NCBI GenBank assembly: GCA_905116865.2
Contig: CAJHNH020000705.1
Span: forward strand, 173,501 to 237,500
DNA: 64,000 nucleotides
Origin: Candidula unifasciata
Taxonomy: Eukaryota; Mollusca; Gastropoda; Stylommatophora; Geomitridae
Reading direction: 5' to 3'
Part shown: positions 52,684 to 63,869 of the stretch, piece by piece
Position numbering within the stretch: the first letter of the stretch is position 1
Layout: each line of letters starts with the position of its first letter
Program-made: the position numbers and the translations under genes
Notes under the pieces: generated by a model
Databases searched by the model: none
The model's input: the letters and a program-made list of their open reading frames with translations, nothing else
Told to the model about the DNA's origin: nothing

Positions 52684-53470
52684 TATCTGGATCTACACGC
52701 CTGGGCATGTTAGAGTAAAGTGCAGGCAGGTAATGCACTAATGCAAATGGAAAGAAGTATGGACAGAGCTGATTTCATCAACGGTGTACAGACTAGGTTG
52801 CGTTCAGACTCTTATTAACATGCTTCAGAACATCGCTACAAGTAGTCTACGCTCTGAATGGGTAGAAAGCATTCGAAAGTCGCAGTTAACCTCCATCAAC
52901 TGGATCTACACACCTGGGCAAGCAGGAGTAAACGGTAACGAAAGAGCTGACCAGCTGGCAAGTGATACACCAATGCAAATGGGAAGAAGCATGGACAGAG
53001 TTGATATCATTAAAACGCCGTACTGACTAGGGTGGAGACAAATGGCGACCTTGTGATCGAGGCTTAAGCTTGGTGAAGCACGACTATGTTGTCTTCGAGG
53101 TAAAGACATGATATATTATAACTAATTCCTCGTGGGAACCATCAGTACAGGTACCGTGGAGTGGCTGCTGCATCGGAGAACCGAGCACGCATGGGAATGC
53201 CCAGTGAGCACAGATGTCGCTTGTAATAACATAACGTACCTAGGTTGTTGAATTAGATTGAATCGCTGACTCTAACACCGCTGCTAGTGACCTGGGAGTA
53301 AAGCTTGGTGAAGCACGTCAATGCGGTCTTCGAGGCCAAGACAGGAGATATTAATCAACTTCTCGTGGGAACCATTAGTAGAGGTACCTTGGAGTGGCTG
53401 CTGCATTGAGGACTTCACGCATATGAGAATGTCATATGTTCAGTGATACTGATTGTGATAACATAACATA
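52684..53470 (+). mobile_element. 3' end of RNase H-type LINE with internal duplications
   Basis: The plus strand carries the RNase H end (INWIYTPGQAGVNGNERADQ, LASDTPMQMGRSMDRVDIIK) at 52897-53020, and a worn second copy of the same block at 52684-52780 (IYTPGHV...). The tail block (GLKLGEARLCCLRGKDMI type, then STGTVEWLLHRRTEHAWECP) is likewise present twice, at 53060-53200 and 53295-53420. Related to the LINEs at 7.8 and 49.9 kb. Confidence 0.78.
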
Positions 53471-54468
53471 TCTCAAACGCCGAGATAGTTGACGGCAAAG
53501 TAACTTTGACAGAACGTTGATGGAAAATGAGGCAGCGGCTGACCTTCACGGAAGTAGATACAAGACATTAACACATACATTGACTATATGTAAGTACACA
53601 AGGCTGGAAAACAAGCTACAGAACGAGAGATTTTCAGTTGTGCCATGACGAGAGCGACTTTCTGTAATGAACCTGTTGATTGATGAATACGGATTTAGCT
53701 TGTGTCCTGACTAAGTTCCCTGTCTGCATTTAATTAGAGTCCCATCTCTGAATGGAAAACGAAAAGCAAATACTCTCTACCCTTTAACAAGCTTGCCAAA
53801 GAAGGGGACTGATGTTCGCAAATATCACAGCCGAGCTGAAGACTACAGCAAAACCAGCCACCCACCCTTTTAAGTGATACCATAGAGGGCGACGCCTACT
53901 TTTGGTTGTTGTGAATGTGGATGTATGTTGCTAACACAGCGAGTATCATAACCTGCCTAATAAGAACTCTGCACCTCCAAGAACTACTGGTAGACTTGCT
54001 GCCCAATTGTATCGATCTAGTACAGACTGGACTTGTCCCTTCGAGCTATCGTCAAGGTAAATGCAGAATTCATGGACATTTTTCAACTTCTGCATGGTCA
54101 CTCAACCACGGCAAGTCTGTAAAAGAATGAAGTTTCCAGACATGAATGTGGAAGTCTCTGCACTTTCATTGGTCAGTGCTTGAAGCCTGAGGAAATCGGC
54201 TTCTATTGTCTGCTCCCTAGATGACGTCAGCAGTGAACTCAGAACAAATAGAAAAACGTTTCTTGAATAAGCCGCGAATTGTTACATCACAGATTGATAA
54301 TGTTGTGCAGTTGAGTGATTTCTGACAGGTTAATGATATTTCAAGACATGGTCGACGACTAAGGAGGTTTCGATTAATGATCTGTCAGATAATAATGATA
54401 TATCACAGACAAATGATGTATCATTCATTGATTATGTAAAATGAAAGTAAACGACCTTTTTTTCACGA
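53471..54468. other. Unassigned sequence
   Basis: No tandem array; 71-codon frame at 53915-54130 without known domain. Possibly old LINE sequence at its left end. Confidence 0.35.
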
Positions 54469-54716
54469 TTTCGGGTGTATTGGGCATAAAGGGTTAGACC
54501 TATATTTTGTAGACCAATCTGCACTTTGTGGGTTATGTGGTCAACATCATGCCGGCCGCCTTTACTTCCCAGGACTTTACCTGGTACCCATTTAAGGCTG
54601 GGCTGTTCTGGAAGTTAAGGTCATTTTTTGCAAAAAGCTGGCTCCGTCACGACCTGAACCCACTACCTTCGCATCAACAGACGAATGTCTAGCCACTAGA
54701 TCACAGCGGCTTTCCT
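54469..54716 (-). mobile_element. SINE family B, minus copy
   Basis: Tail GTATTGGGCATAAAGGGTTA, body GGTCAACATCATGCCGGCCG and CTGGTACCCATTTAAGGCTG, and the head at 54650-54712 (GACCTGAACCCACTACCTTC, GTCTAGCCACTAGATC). Same layout as 32050-32345. Confidence 0.82.
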
Positions 54717-55893
54717 GTTGACGAAGTATTACAGCTAATGGTATATCATAAATTAATAGTGTTGTACAACATAAGGAAGACGCACAGAATAATTCTTTAT
54801 AAGAAAGTAATGATGTTTTGTGTATTAACTATGTATTTCAAATTCTATCTATATCATCTTCATATCGCTGTAGACACATAAGGCATTCACAAGTGATCTC
54901 CATTGCTGCCGGTCTGTTGCTTTTCTGCCCATGGTATCCCCTGTCATTTTACATTCCTTCACCTCCCTTTCTATTTTCCTTCTCAAAGCTTCCTTAGATC
55001 GTCCACTTCTCGTTTTCCCATCTGCTTTCCACTGGAGAGGTGTTTTTGCCAGAGCGGCAAGGCATTTTGCAAACATGTTCAAGCCATCTCCATCTTTGAT
55101 CATATTTCCCAGTGATGCACATTCTGTTTTTCTCCTCAGTTCTTCATTTGTGATCTTGTTTCGCCAGGATATTCGTAGAATTCTCCTTTAACATTTAGTT
55201 TGAAAAGTCTCAAGTTTATGTGTAATTTTCGCTGTCATTTTCCAACATTCACTGTTGTATATTATTATTCCTAAAATGTTGCTTTTGTATAGTTTGTCTT
55301 CAAATTAAGTCACTTTGATTTCCATATATTGTTAAGCATGGCAAATGCTTGATTTGCATTGTTTATTCTTGATCTTACATCTTTTTCAGAATCTCCATCT
55401 GGAGTAACTTTACTTCCGAGGTATATAAATTCTTCAACTTCCTCTAATGCTTCATCATTCAAGATAACTGGATTTTCTGTTTTGAAATTATTTCTCATTA
55501 CTTTAGTTTTACTGGTATTTATTTTGAGACCTATCTTATGGGCTGTTGTTGAAAGTCTTTCAATCTTTTTCCTGGGCGCCCATATGACGGCTTGATATAA
55601 GGCTGATGTCAGCTGCATAGTCCAGATCCTCTCAAACAAAAGTGAGTGACCACCTGATGCCTCTTTTTCTATCTCGTGTAACTTCCTTCATCAGCCAGTC
55701 AGTTGCCAAATTGAACAAAAAGGGGGATAGTATGCATCCCTGTCCGACTCATGTGTTGACAGAGAAACTTTCTGTTGTATAATTACCACAAACTACCTTA
55801 CATTGAAACTCTAAGTCAATAGCTTCAATCAAATGTACTATTCTCTGTGGTACGCCATAGTGACGCCAAATCTTCCATAGTGATTCCCTATGC

Positions 55894-58800
55894 CAGTGCT
55901 ATTCAACTGGCGACCAGCCGGCCAGATGTGTCCCGTAGGAGACCTAGCAAGCGGTCCGCCGATCGTTGCCACTAAACTGTAGTGTATTAAAACAAATATA
56001 CACTAAAATGTGGTATAATTTTAAAAAAAATTCCCAATTATTGTTTTTGTATAAATCTTCAAAAACCAGTTGTGTCGAATGTGACAATACGACATTTTTG
56101 TCAGGAATCTTTAAAATCGAAGATACAAGGGAACTGGCGTATGAACAGACAATACCACAACTGCGGGAATGTCTCAGGCACGGTAATGTAATTAGTTTAT
56201 GGTAAAAGATATTTCAAATAGCAGAACACGCCTGTTTGGAGCCAGAGGTAATAAGATAGAATGGACAAAATCAAGTAACCGATAGGAAGCAATTGCTTCA
56301 CTGGACAGTCAATTAAGGTAAGATATTTATTGGACAGTAGGCGTATGAAAATACCAGCTCAGTCAGATAGTTAGCGCTTGATTACCGAGGAACTCTCCCT
56401 AATGGTCCCCACTAGTACATAAAGACTAATGACAATGGATGCTGCAGAACATTAGTGGCACTGGACATCACAGAACACCTGCTAGTGATCTTGTTATCAC
56501 AAAATAATCAGATTTTTCGTGAACGTCCAGTGTGCAAGTCACAGCTAGACGTAGATTACCGAATGCGATTGTGTGGCAACAAACTGAAACAGTAACCATG
56601 TTTTAAGTTATCTAAATTTTAATAATTTAGTTAATTACTTGAAGCCATGGCTGGTACTAACAAAGTGGGAATGTGTAAATCGTACATTCAACAATGACTG
56701 GACACTCAACTATTTATTTTTATCACCAACTATGCCTAATTCGAAACCAGTTTGATTGGTAAGCAACGAATGTTTGTCGGCAGTAAAGATTTGTAACGTG
56801 AAGCGGCACTTTACAACGAAACATGCTGATTTTGGAATATGACACCCAGAAGGTTTCATTCATTCATTCATTCATTAGCATGTCCCTCGCGGAACCTCGC
56901 TGCCATAACAACCCTCCGGAAAACCTTCCTATCCTGAGCAAGATGTCCTGCGTCTGATACACCCATCTGGAGATCATCTGCCACATCCTGCACCCATCTT
57001 CTCCTTGGCCTTCCTCTTCCTCTCTTCCCAGGCATATACCCCTCCATTATTGTTCTCTCTAGACTTCCATGACGTTTCAAGTGACCAAAATATTTCAATT
57101 TTCTTTGTTTTCACTGGTAGGAAATCAAAGGTTGAGTCGTTTATTGCTGCTTATCAGCATATTAGCAGAATTCTTGTGCCAACTTGTACTCAACAAGAAA
57201 AAGCTACAGCGGCTTCTTTGCATGTTTAGTGGATATTAGCCAAAAAGAAGCAGCTTTTCACCGACTCAGAAACCGTGAAAGAATGCATACTAGCAATTCT
57301 TGACGATATAGCAGTTGATGATAAAATAAAAACAAGCGTGGCACGTGCAGTTCACACAATCCCTGTGTCGGATTCTTCGACGATACGCAGAACTGAAATT
57401 TTAGGAACTGAATTTTTGAATATCTAATTGAAAGCATAGAGCAGACAAAATGTTTGTCAGTTGCTATTGACGAATCTACAGACACCAATAGACATGGCTC
57501 AGTTATGTTTAAATGTGCGTTTTTTCGATGGAAAGACTTTTCGTGAAGAACTTCTAGCTTCATTAGCATTAGAAAATGTCAGAACTGGGGAAGTAATTTC
57601 TGACAAGATTAAGTTTTTTTTCCACAGAAAATGGACTTGATTTAATTTAAATTTGTTTGTTGGTAACGGACGGGGCGCCGTCAGTGTTAGGTAAGCACCA
57701 AGGTGTGACCGCCAGACTTTCTGCAGTAGCCCCTCAGATGCAGTCGCTGCATTGTTTTATCCATCAAAGTATTCTGTGCAGCAAACTGAGCGACGAGATG
57801 AAAGAAACAATGAATATGATGGTGAAAATAATAAATTTTGTTGGATCCTCATCAAGTCTTTAGCACTGTTTTTTTTTCTTTTTTTTTCGGAAGTTACTTA
57901 AAGAAATGGAAGCAGATTACAAAGACTTACTTATGCACAATGACGTTCGTTGGCGGAGTCAAGGGAAAGCACTTGATTATTTTTGGAGTATCAAGGAAGA
58001 AATAATATATTTTCTCAGATACTGTTCTCATAATAAGACATAAAAATGTAGCAAAGTATAACGTGACAGTGCATTTTTTGCAAATGTTTTATTTTTTTTT
58101 AACGATTTGTTTACTCATTTAAACACAGTGAACTTGCAACTACAAAGGAAGACATAAGACGATCATAGATGTGGTTGAAAAAATTTAACGCCTTTCGAGA
58201 AAAGCTGCCTTTGTTTGTAACCTATCTCCAAACAGCCAAACTTCTTCATTTCCCAGACCTGAAGGATTTCATTTCTTCAACATTGGATTCAGCAATCATA
58301 GCCAATCGAATGATAGATTTATTTTGAAAAGCTTCAGAATAATTTCAACAACAGATTTAGAGACTTCAGTATCCCAAACAATGTAATGTTATTTGTTTGA
58401 GATCTTTTTAAAATCCCTCCTGTGGATGATTTTTCTTCAAATGCTGAAAAGCTGTTATCCCATGTTGATGAAGGTTCTCCATAGTCAGAACTAGTGGATG
58501 TGCAAAGCTCTAGCGTAGTGAATTAAGATTGTCAAGAAAGTGGTACCGTCAAGTTTTGGTCCGAAACGATTCAACAGGAGCAGTTCCCTAGTGCTAGAAA
58601 AGTTGTCGTATTCATACTCACCAGGTTTGGTTCCACTTTCACTTGTGAATCAAGCTTCTCACATATGAACGTCATCAAGACAAACATGATTGCATGAGAA
58701 TTGCTCTGTCTTCTCAACAACCAAATTTTATAAAATTAGCTCAACAACGGAAATGCAATTTTTCCCATTAATTATACATGCTGCGTTATAGCTTTTATTT

Positions 58801-59189
58801 TTTTTTCTCCACAAAGCCATATAAAACGAAATGTGAACAGTTATTATTATTTTTATTATGACAATACAATTGAAGTGACGATGCTAACGTTCATTTATAA
58901 TTCAGGCAACAAGTTGGAAATACGGGTATTTCAATTAAAAGTAAGTATTAGTTAATCATTACAAAAGATTAAAGTACATTTTACATTATAATGGTTTACA
59001 ATACTGTTTCATTTATATTACCGTAGGCTAGGGCATAGGGCGCCTCTTAGAGTGTACTAAATTTACACACTGAGAGTTTTCTCAGTTGCAGTGGTAATAA
59101 TTTTCCCACACTTGGCTCAGGCCACTGGCTCGCGACAATCCCCATTTCCAACATTTTGGCCCGCGAGTAAAATTAGTTTAATAGCCCTG
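55894..59189 (+). mobile_element. hAT-superfamily DNA transposon inserted in the RTE reverse transcriptase
   Basis: Exact 8-bp target duplication CCCTATGC at 55886-55893 and 59190-59197, the length known for hAT. The terminal inverted repeats are CAGTGCTATTCAACT (left) and CAGGGCTATTAAACT (right, reverse complement). Plus-strand coding remains: a BED-like zinc finger near 56740-56835 (VSNECLSAVKICNVKRHFTT, KHADFG). From 57117 a transposase like those of ZBED5/FAM200/GTF2IRD2 relatives follows: KSKVESFIAAYQHISRILVP, AIDESTDTNRHGSV, FFDGKTFREELLASLALENV, VTDGAPSVLGKHQGVTARLS, LHCFIHQSILCSKLSDEMKE, then LLKEMEADYKDLLMHNDVRW near 57900. A typical hAT end lies near 58600 (SCESSFSHMN-like). Broken by stops, frameshifts and a nested LINE. 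Confidence 0.9.
56858..57115 (-). mobile_element. 5'-truncated LINE nested in the hAT transposase
   Basis: Minus strand: MKYFGHLKRHGSLERTIMEG, YMPGKRGRGRPRRRWVQDVA, DDLQMGVSDAGHLAQDRKVF, RRVVMAARFREGHANE, then an (ATGA)n tail at 56858-56876. It separates the zinc-finger part from the core of the hAT transposase. A shorter sister copy with about 95% identity by eye lies at 63683-63823. Confidence 0.85.
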
Positions 59190-60610
59190 CCCTATGCAGG
59201 CTATCAAAGGTTTTATCAAAATCCACAAAGGTTATATAAACTGCACAATTCCATTCGTTACTTTGTTCACTTATTTGAGGTAGTGTGAAGAAGTGATTAA
59301 TACATGATTTCCCCCTTCTGAATCCTGATTGCTCTTGCTTTATTATACTATCAAGTGCCTGAGTCATTCTTTTAAGAATTATCCGACTAAAGCTTTTACT
59401 AGTTACTGATAGGAATGTGATACATCTTCAGCGGTAACAGTTTCCTTAATCTCCTTTCTTTGGTTATTTAAAAAAAGTACTCTTTTTTCCACTCCTATGA
59501 GATTTCTTCTTTGTTCCAGATTTCTTGAAAAAAAAAATATTTTTGGCGTTTCAGTTTCCTCCACTTTCAGCATTTCTGGGCGGATTAAGTCACACCCATG
59601 TGCTCTGTTATCCTTTAAAGCTTTAATCGCCTCCCTAACCTCTGCTTTTTAAAATGGCACTAGGCTTATCTGTAAGTCTTTCTGTGCCTCAGGTATATCA
59701 GCAAGTACAGGTGGTTCTGGACAGTTTAGTAATTCCTGAAAATGTGTTCTTTCAACCTTTCTAATTATTCTTTTATGATGTAATCATTTTCCCACTCTTT
59801 ATTTTTAAAAGCACATTTTGGTTGCGATAACCTATTTCTTTTCAGTTTCTTAGTTATGGTGTACAATGTTTTAATGTCCTGCTTATTTGCTGCTCCCTCT
59901 GATTTTGCTACTAGTTTTTCAATATACGAAAGTTTATCTGCTTTTGCTCCGGCTTTAACCATATTGTTCTTTAGTGCATATTCTTTAGAAAATGTTTGTT
60001 TCAAATTGGCTGATTTTGCATCTAACATTTGTCTTTTAATATTTTTCCGTTGTGCTATTTTCCCCCATGTCGATTGGGAAGTCCGCTCCTCTTTCTTTGA
60101 CCGCCTATATCCTAATATTTTATCCCCTGCTAATGTGACATCTTCATTAAATTTGTCCATTACTATTTATGTTTCTTCTTGTAAAATGCTGAACCTGTTT
60201 TTGAGTTGTATCTTGAACTGCTGTTTGATTTAGGTGTCCTGCCACTTTTTTTTTTTACATCATATCGCTGCGGTTTTTGTTGTCCTATTTTAGCTTTGCT
60301 TAGTTTTGACCTGATTGTTCCACTACATAAGTCGTTCACTAACGGGCTTCCATTCTTATAAGATTGATGTTAAGTCCCTTTTTAATTCTCAATACGACTC
60401 CTTCAGTATGTTGTTCATCAGCTCTACCTGAACAGATTATGCCATCGTCTGTATTGAGGTTTCGTTTTCTTGTCCCTGTCCAACGTGCTTCTGTAATTCC
60501 TAAAATATGTACATTGTGCAGGTGCATCTCATGAAGAACTTGTTCCACTTTTCCAGATTAATACCTTGTTCTCACATTCCAATATCTAACACTTAGGGTG
60601 TATTTGGGAG

Positions 60611-61202
60611 AAAGAAGATTCACTGTCAGGCTGTTGACTTCCTTTTGGCTTTGATCCCCAGCCGTCATTTCACCAAAAACCTGGCAAGCTTCACTTTTTT
60701 CCACCTGTTCAATAATTTCACTTGTTCCTGTTTCCGTAACAAAGTATTTTTTTTTTTTTTAAATGGTAATAGGTCGTCAACCCTTTGCCCAACCCCCAAC
60801 CTGGAGGACCAGGGTGCTAGTCTGGTCTGACTCTTCTTCTCAAGATCTGTTCGGCTTGGTTAAACCTGCCAGGAACACAAGGCCCCTGCCAGCATAACTC
60901 CGAGATTCATGAGGGTATTCAAGCATTCCTGCCGTGACAAAGGCACCAGCACCATGGGAGAGTATTTCAAATTAACCTTGTGTTAGTTAAGTGATTACGA
61001 ATCAAAGACGAGTTACTGTTGACCTCAGTTTTACCGATACATTTCTCAGCGCTTCGACGAACAATTTTTGACTGCTTTAACTTCGAGGGAGAGAGGATGG
61101 GAAAAGGGGGGGGGGGGGGGCGTGTAAAGATAACACAGGTACAAATTCCGCAAAAACTGTTTACTGTATAGCCATATAGAAATATATTAGAGTTGGTTAG
61201 TT
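60611..61202. other. Unassigned sequence
   Basis: May include a 5' extension of the RTE element near 60611-60730. T run at 60748-60760, G run at 61107-61120. No gene recognised. Confidence 0.35.
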
Positions 61203-61416
61203 AGGTATCCTTTACATAACATTGCAGAACCAAATCCAGCATTTGTGGCTATTGTGGGTTTTTTTTTTTTTTTTGTGTGTGCAAGTTTTTCGTTCATTAG
61301 TTTGCTATTGTTTACTGAACGGTCAGATCTCGATAAGATTGTCTTAACCAACGCAAGACAAACCGTCCGCAGCTGGGATCAAAGCGCGTTCGCAACTACC
61401 AAAGATACAGACACCG
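61203..61416 (-). mobile_element. SINE family A, copy 5
   Basis: Tail ATCCTTTACATAACATTGCA, body TCATTAGTTTGCTATTG, head with CGCAGCTGGGATCAAAGCG. A T16 run lies in the body. Confidence 0.72.
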
Positions 61417-62111
61417 ATATATATTGAAGTTATCTCTTTTTTCCAGTGTGGGTTGGTAAGAGAAGGTTCTCACATCTAACAGTGCAGCTTGTTGGTCTCA
61501 GGCACAGTATCAGGTTTAACGGTACATTTCTCTCCGATCAATCTTTGTGTTGCATCCGGACTGCTACTTAAAAGTTTACGGTACCATCCTGAGGTTTGAA
61601 ACGTTTCAGTCCGAACGGCAGACCAAGCAGGCAGATCCCAGATACCCAGTTCAATCTCCAGATAAGTTATAATTAGGGCGTCTGTAACAGCTACACCGCC
61701 CAGGGGTTAACCTGCAGTTGTAAAGTTTTTGATGTGTATGTTGTCTTGTGTGTTCTTCTATCTTTCTACTTCTTTCTATGAGTGCCGATCAATACACTTT
61801 CTGTTACTTGACTAATTCATTGTATTTACCGGCCTCAAAGGTTCCTCCTCTGTTTATTTATAGGAATGTTGTATGCGGGCAAAGGGAACAATTTCTCAGC
61901 TCTAACCTTCCAGCTTGTTGGTCTCGCGTTCAGCCTCAAGTTTAACGTGACATTTCTCATCACTGCACACCTGTCGTCATCATCATAATGTGCTGAATGC
62001 TACTTCTCTGTCATTAACACTACGCACCTGTCATATGTTATTGGTTTTTGTTTTAACTCACGGAGGAAAAAGAATATCTAGAAGTTGTTAGTATTAATAT
62101 TATCATTTATA

Positions 62112-62142
<31 letters not shown>

Positions 62143-62247
62143 TATTCGACGTCGTCGTCTTCCTTCAAACCTTTATAGAATCGGAGGCAGACTATGTTTT
62201 TTTTTTTTTCCCCAAGCGAAATAGGGCCCAGGGGTTTACTTGATTGG
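61417..62247. other. Unassigned sequence with (TTA)n
   Basis: A phrase around GCAGCTTGTTGGTCTC recurs at 61486 and 61911 in similar context, hinting at an old duplication. (ATT)n microsatellite at 62099-62146, T run at 62197-62209. No gene. Confidence 0.4.
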
Positions 62248-62485
62248 TTGGTTAGTTGTCCATCCTTTACAGGACGTTGCAGAACCAACCCCAGTTGCCT
62301 CTCGCTGTTGTGTGCTTTCTCTAGGCACATTTACGTCCAGTAGTTTGCCATTGCTTGTGGATGGTCGGCCCCCTGATACCACTGTCGAAACCAACGCAAG
62401 GCGAATGGCCCGCAGCTGGGATAGAACCAGGCACCCCGGCATTACGAAGCGTTCGCATCGACTTAGCCACACAGCCGACCAGGAA
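62248..62485 (-). mobile_element. SINE family A, copy 6
   Basis: Full layout in reverse: tail CATCCTTTACAGGACGTTGC, body ACGTCCAGTAGTTTGCCATT and GATACCACTGTCGAAACCAA, head CAGCTGGGATAGAACCAGGC and CGAAGCGTTCGCATCGACTT. Very close to the plus copy at 26498. Confidence 0.85.
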
Positions 62486-62967
62486 CTTACACGGGTAGTT
62501 ATTTATTTTTTTGACACTAAGCTGAGACACATTAGACTAGACAGTAGAATGTGACACCCAATGTAATAGCAGCACATCTCTGAAGATCACAGTGCAGTTT
62601 GCAGTGGATTGATCTGTTCCTCGACGCTGTAGAGCCGGGCGATTTGAATCTAGTTTCATCAATCACCTCAGTGCGTAAATAAAATCGTGTTGATGAAAAT
62701 GCATCGTTTCCAGGATAAATGAATTGACTGGTGACTCTAGATTTCACTGAAGGTTGACTGGTGTTGTGTAACTGTTTGTGAATGTTGTAATTCATTAGAT
62801 AATTTAATTCCTCTAGTATTATCCTGTTTATTTTCTCCCTTGGGCGTCTCTTTTAAGGAAGCGTAAGTTAACTTTTATCCCAGCGTGTTCGTGTGTCGAC
62901 ATTGACCTTTACAGAGAAAGGTTAGTATTTCGATGAGTTGCTGTTGTCGACGCGAGCGCTTTCTGGG
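62486..62967. other. Unassigned sequence
   Basis: No recognised feature; short frames only. Confidence 0.35.
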
Positions 62968-63235
62968 AAATCACTTGTAGCTTCAAGCCGCAGACACAAA
63001 CTCGGCCCTCGCTGTTGCACATATGATTGTTTGTCGCTGGTAGCTTCAAACACGAAACATGAACTTGTAGTCGTTGCTGCAAATATGGTCGTGTGTCACT
63101 GGTAGCTTCAAGCCGCAGACACAAACTTGAACCTCGCTGTTGCACATATGGTCCGATGTCGCTGGTAGCTTCAAAAACGAAACACGAACTTGTAGTCGTT
63201 GCTGCATACATGGTCGTATGTCGTGTAAGACACAA
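62968..63235. repeat. Dimeric tandem repeat, about 62 + 62 bp
   Basis: Two alternating monomers, each opening GGTAGCTTCAA. Form 1 continues GCCGCAGACACAAACT (62975, 63101) and form 2 continues A(C/A)ACGAAACA(T/C)GAACTT (63038, 63164). The order 1-2-1-2 shows that a dimer was duplicated. Confidence 0.85.
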
Positions 63236-63670
63236 ACTCATTCATCGCTCGGCTATCGCTTCTGCACATATCATATTAGGAAGCCGAGTTTGGTAGATCG
63301 CTTTCACTCACGGGACTCATCGTCATTGTCTACAACTTCTAACTGGGTTTCTGGGACTTACTCCTGGAGGATTATCATCCTAAAAGTGACACTTTGTGTC
63401 GCCTGCTGTTAATCGCTGGTCGTGCGGTTCTGGTGGGAGTTAACGGTCACTCAGTCAATCAATACTTCTGTGATTTATAAGGTCATGGTAGACAACTGGC
63501 AAGATAATATGAAGCGGAGACTTATGGTATCTTCCCCTTGTCTGTGTAAGCCATTCCTGACAGGTTTTGACGAAGTTATTTTTACTGTTCAAGAGCTCGT
63601 CTGTATTTCATCTAACTTGTTTTCTTGGACCATCTCAAGGGATAGGGAAGTCATTTTATATGTCCTTTTA
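63236..63670. other. Unassigned sequence
   Basis: Open frame 63422-63757 (plus) runs into the LINE fragment and has no known domain. Confidence 0.35.
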
Positions 63671-63682
63671 AGTGTCAGATCA

Positions 63683-63823
63683 TTCATTCATTCAGTAGCA
63701 TGTCCCTCGTGGAACCTCGCTGTCATAACAACCCTCCGTACAACCTTCCTATCCTGAGCAAGATGTCCTGCGTCTGATACACCCATCTGGAGATCATCTG
63801 CCACATCCTGCACCCATCTTCTC
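63683..63823 (-). mobile_element. Minimal LINE insertion with 12-bp target duplication
   Basis: 141 bp, almost identical to 56863-57003. Tail (GAAT)n at low coordinates; 5' truncation at 63823. Flanked by the exact 12-mer AGTGTCAGATCA at 63671-63682 and 63824-63835. Confidence 0.9.
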
Positions 63824-63869
63824 AGTGTCAGATCAATCAGGTCAAATATCTTGTACTGTCATATCTAGG

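Larger units (their letters stand above)
54840..60610 (-). mobile_element. RTE-like LINE, near full length but split and internally deleted
   Basis: Minus strand, from 60610: WNVRTRY, then VEQVLHEMHLHNVHILGITE and ARWTGTRKRNLNTDDG (AP-endonuclease start), ending at GLNINLIRMEA (about 60345). The rest of the endonuclease is missing. Next comes the linker 60160-59765 (KFNEDVTLAGDKILGYRR, then AKSEGAANKQDIKTLY), then RT: IPEAQKDLQISLVPF, EQSGFRRGKSCINHFF, YITFVDFDKTFDSLH. There a hAT transposon (55894-59189) splits it. RT resumes at 55893: LWKIWRHYGVPQRIVHLIEA, QGCILSPFLFNL, KINTSKTKVMRNNFK and EFIYLGSKVTPDGDSEKDVR. The end is TPLQWKADGKTRSGRSKEAL, DRQQWRSLVNALCVYSDMKM and TAG at 54849. Frameshifts are present; inactive. 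Confidence 0.88.

Noticed and set aside
59856..60233. 125-codon plus-strand frame
   Set aside because: Antisense to the RTE linker region, which carries recognisable LINE motifs on the minus strand.
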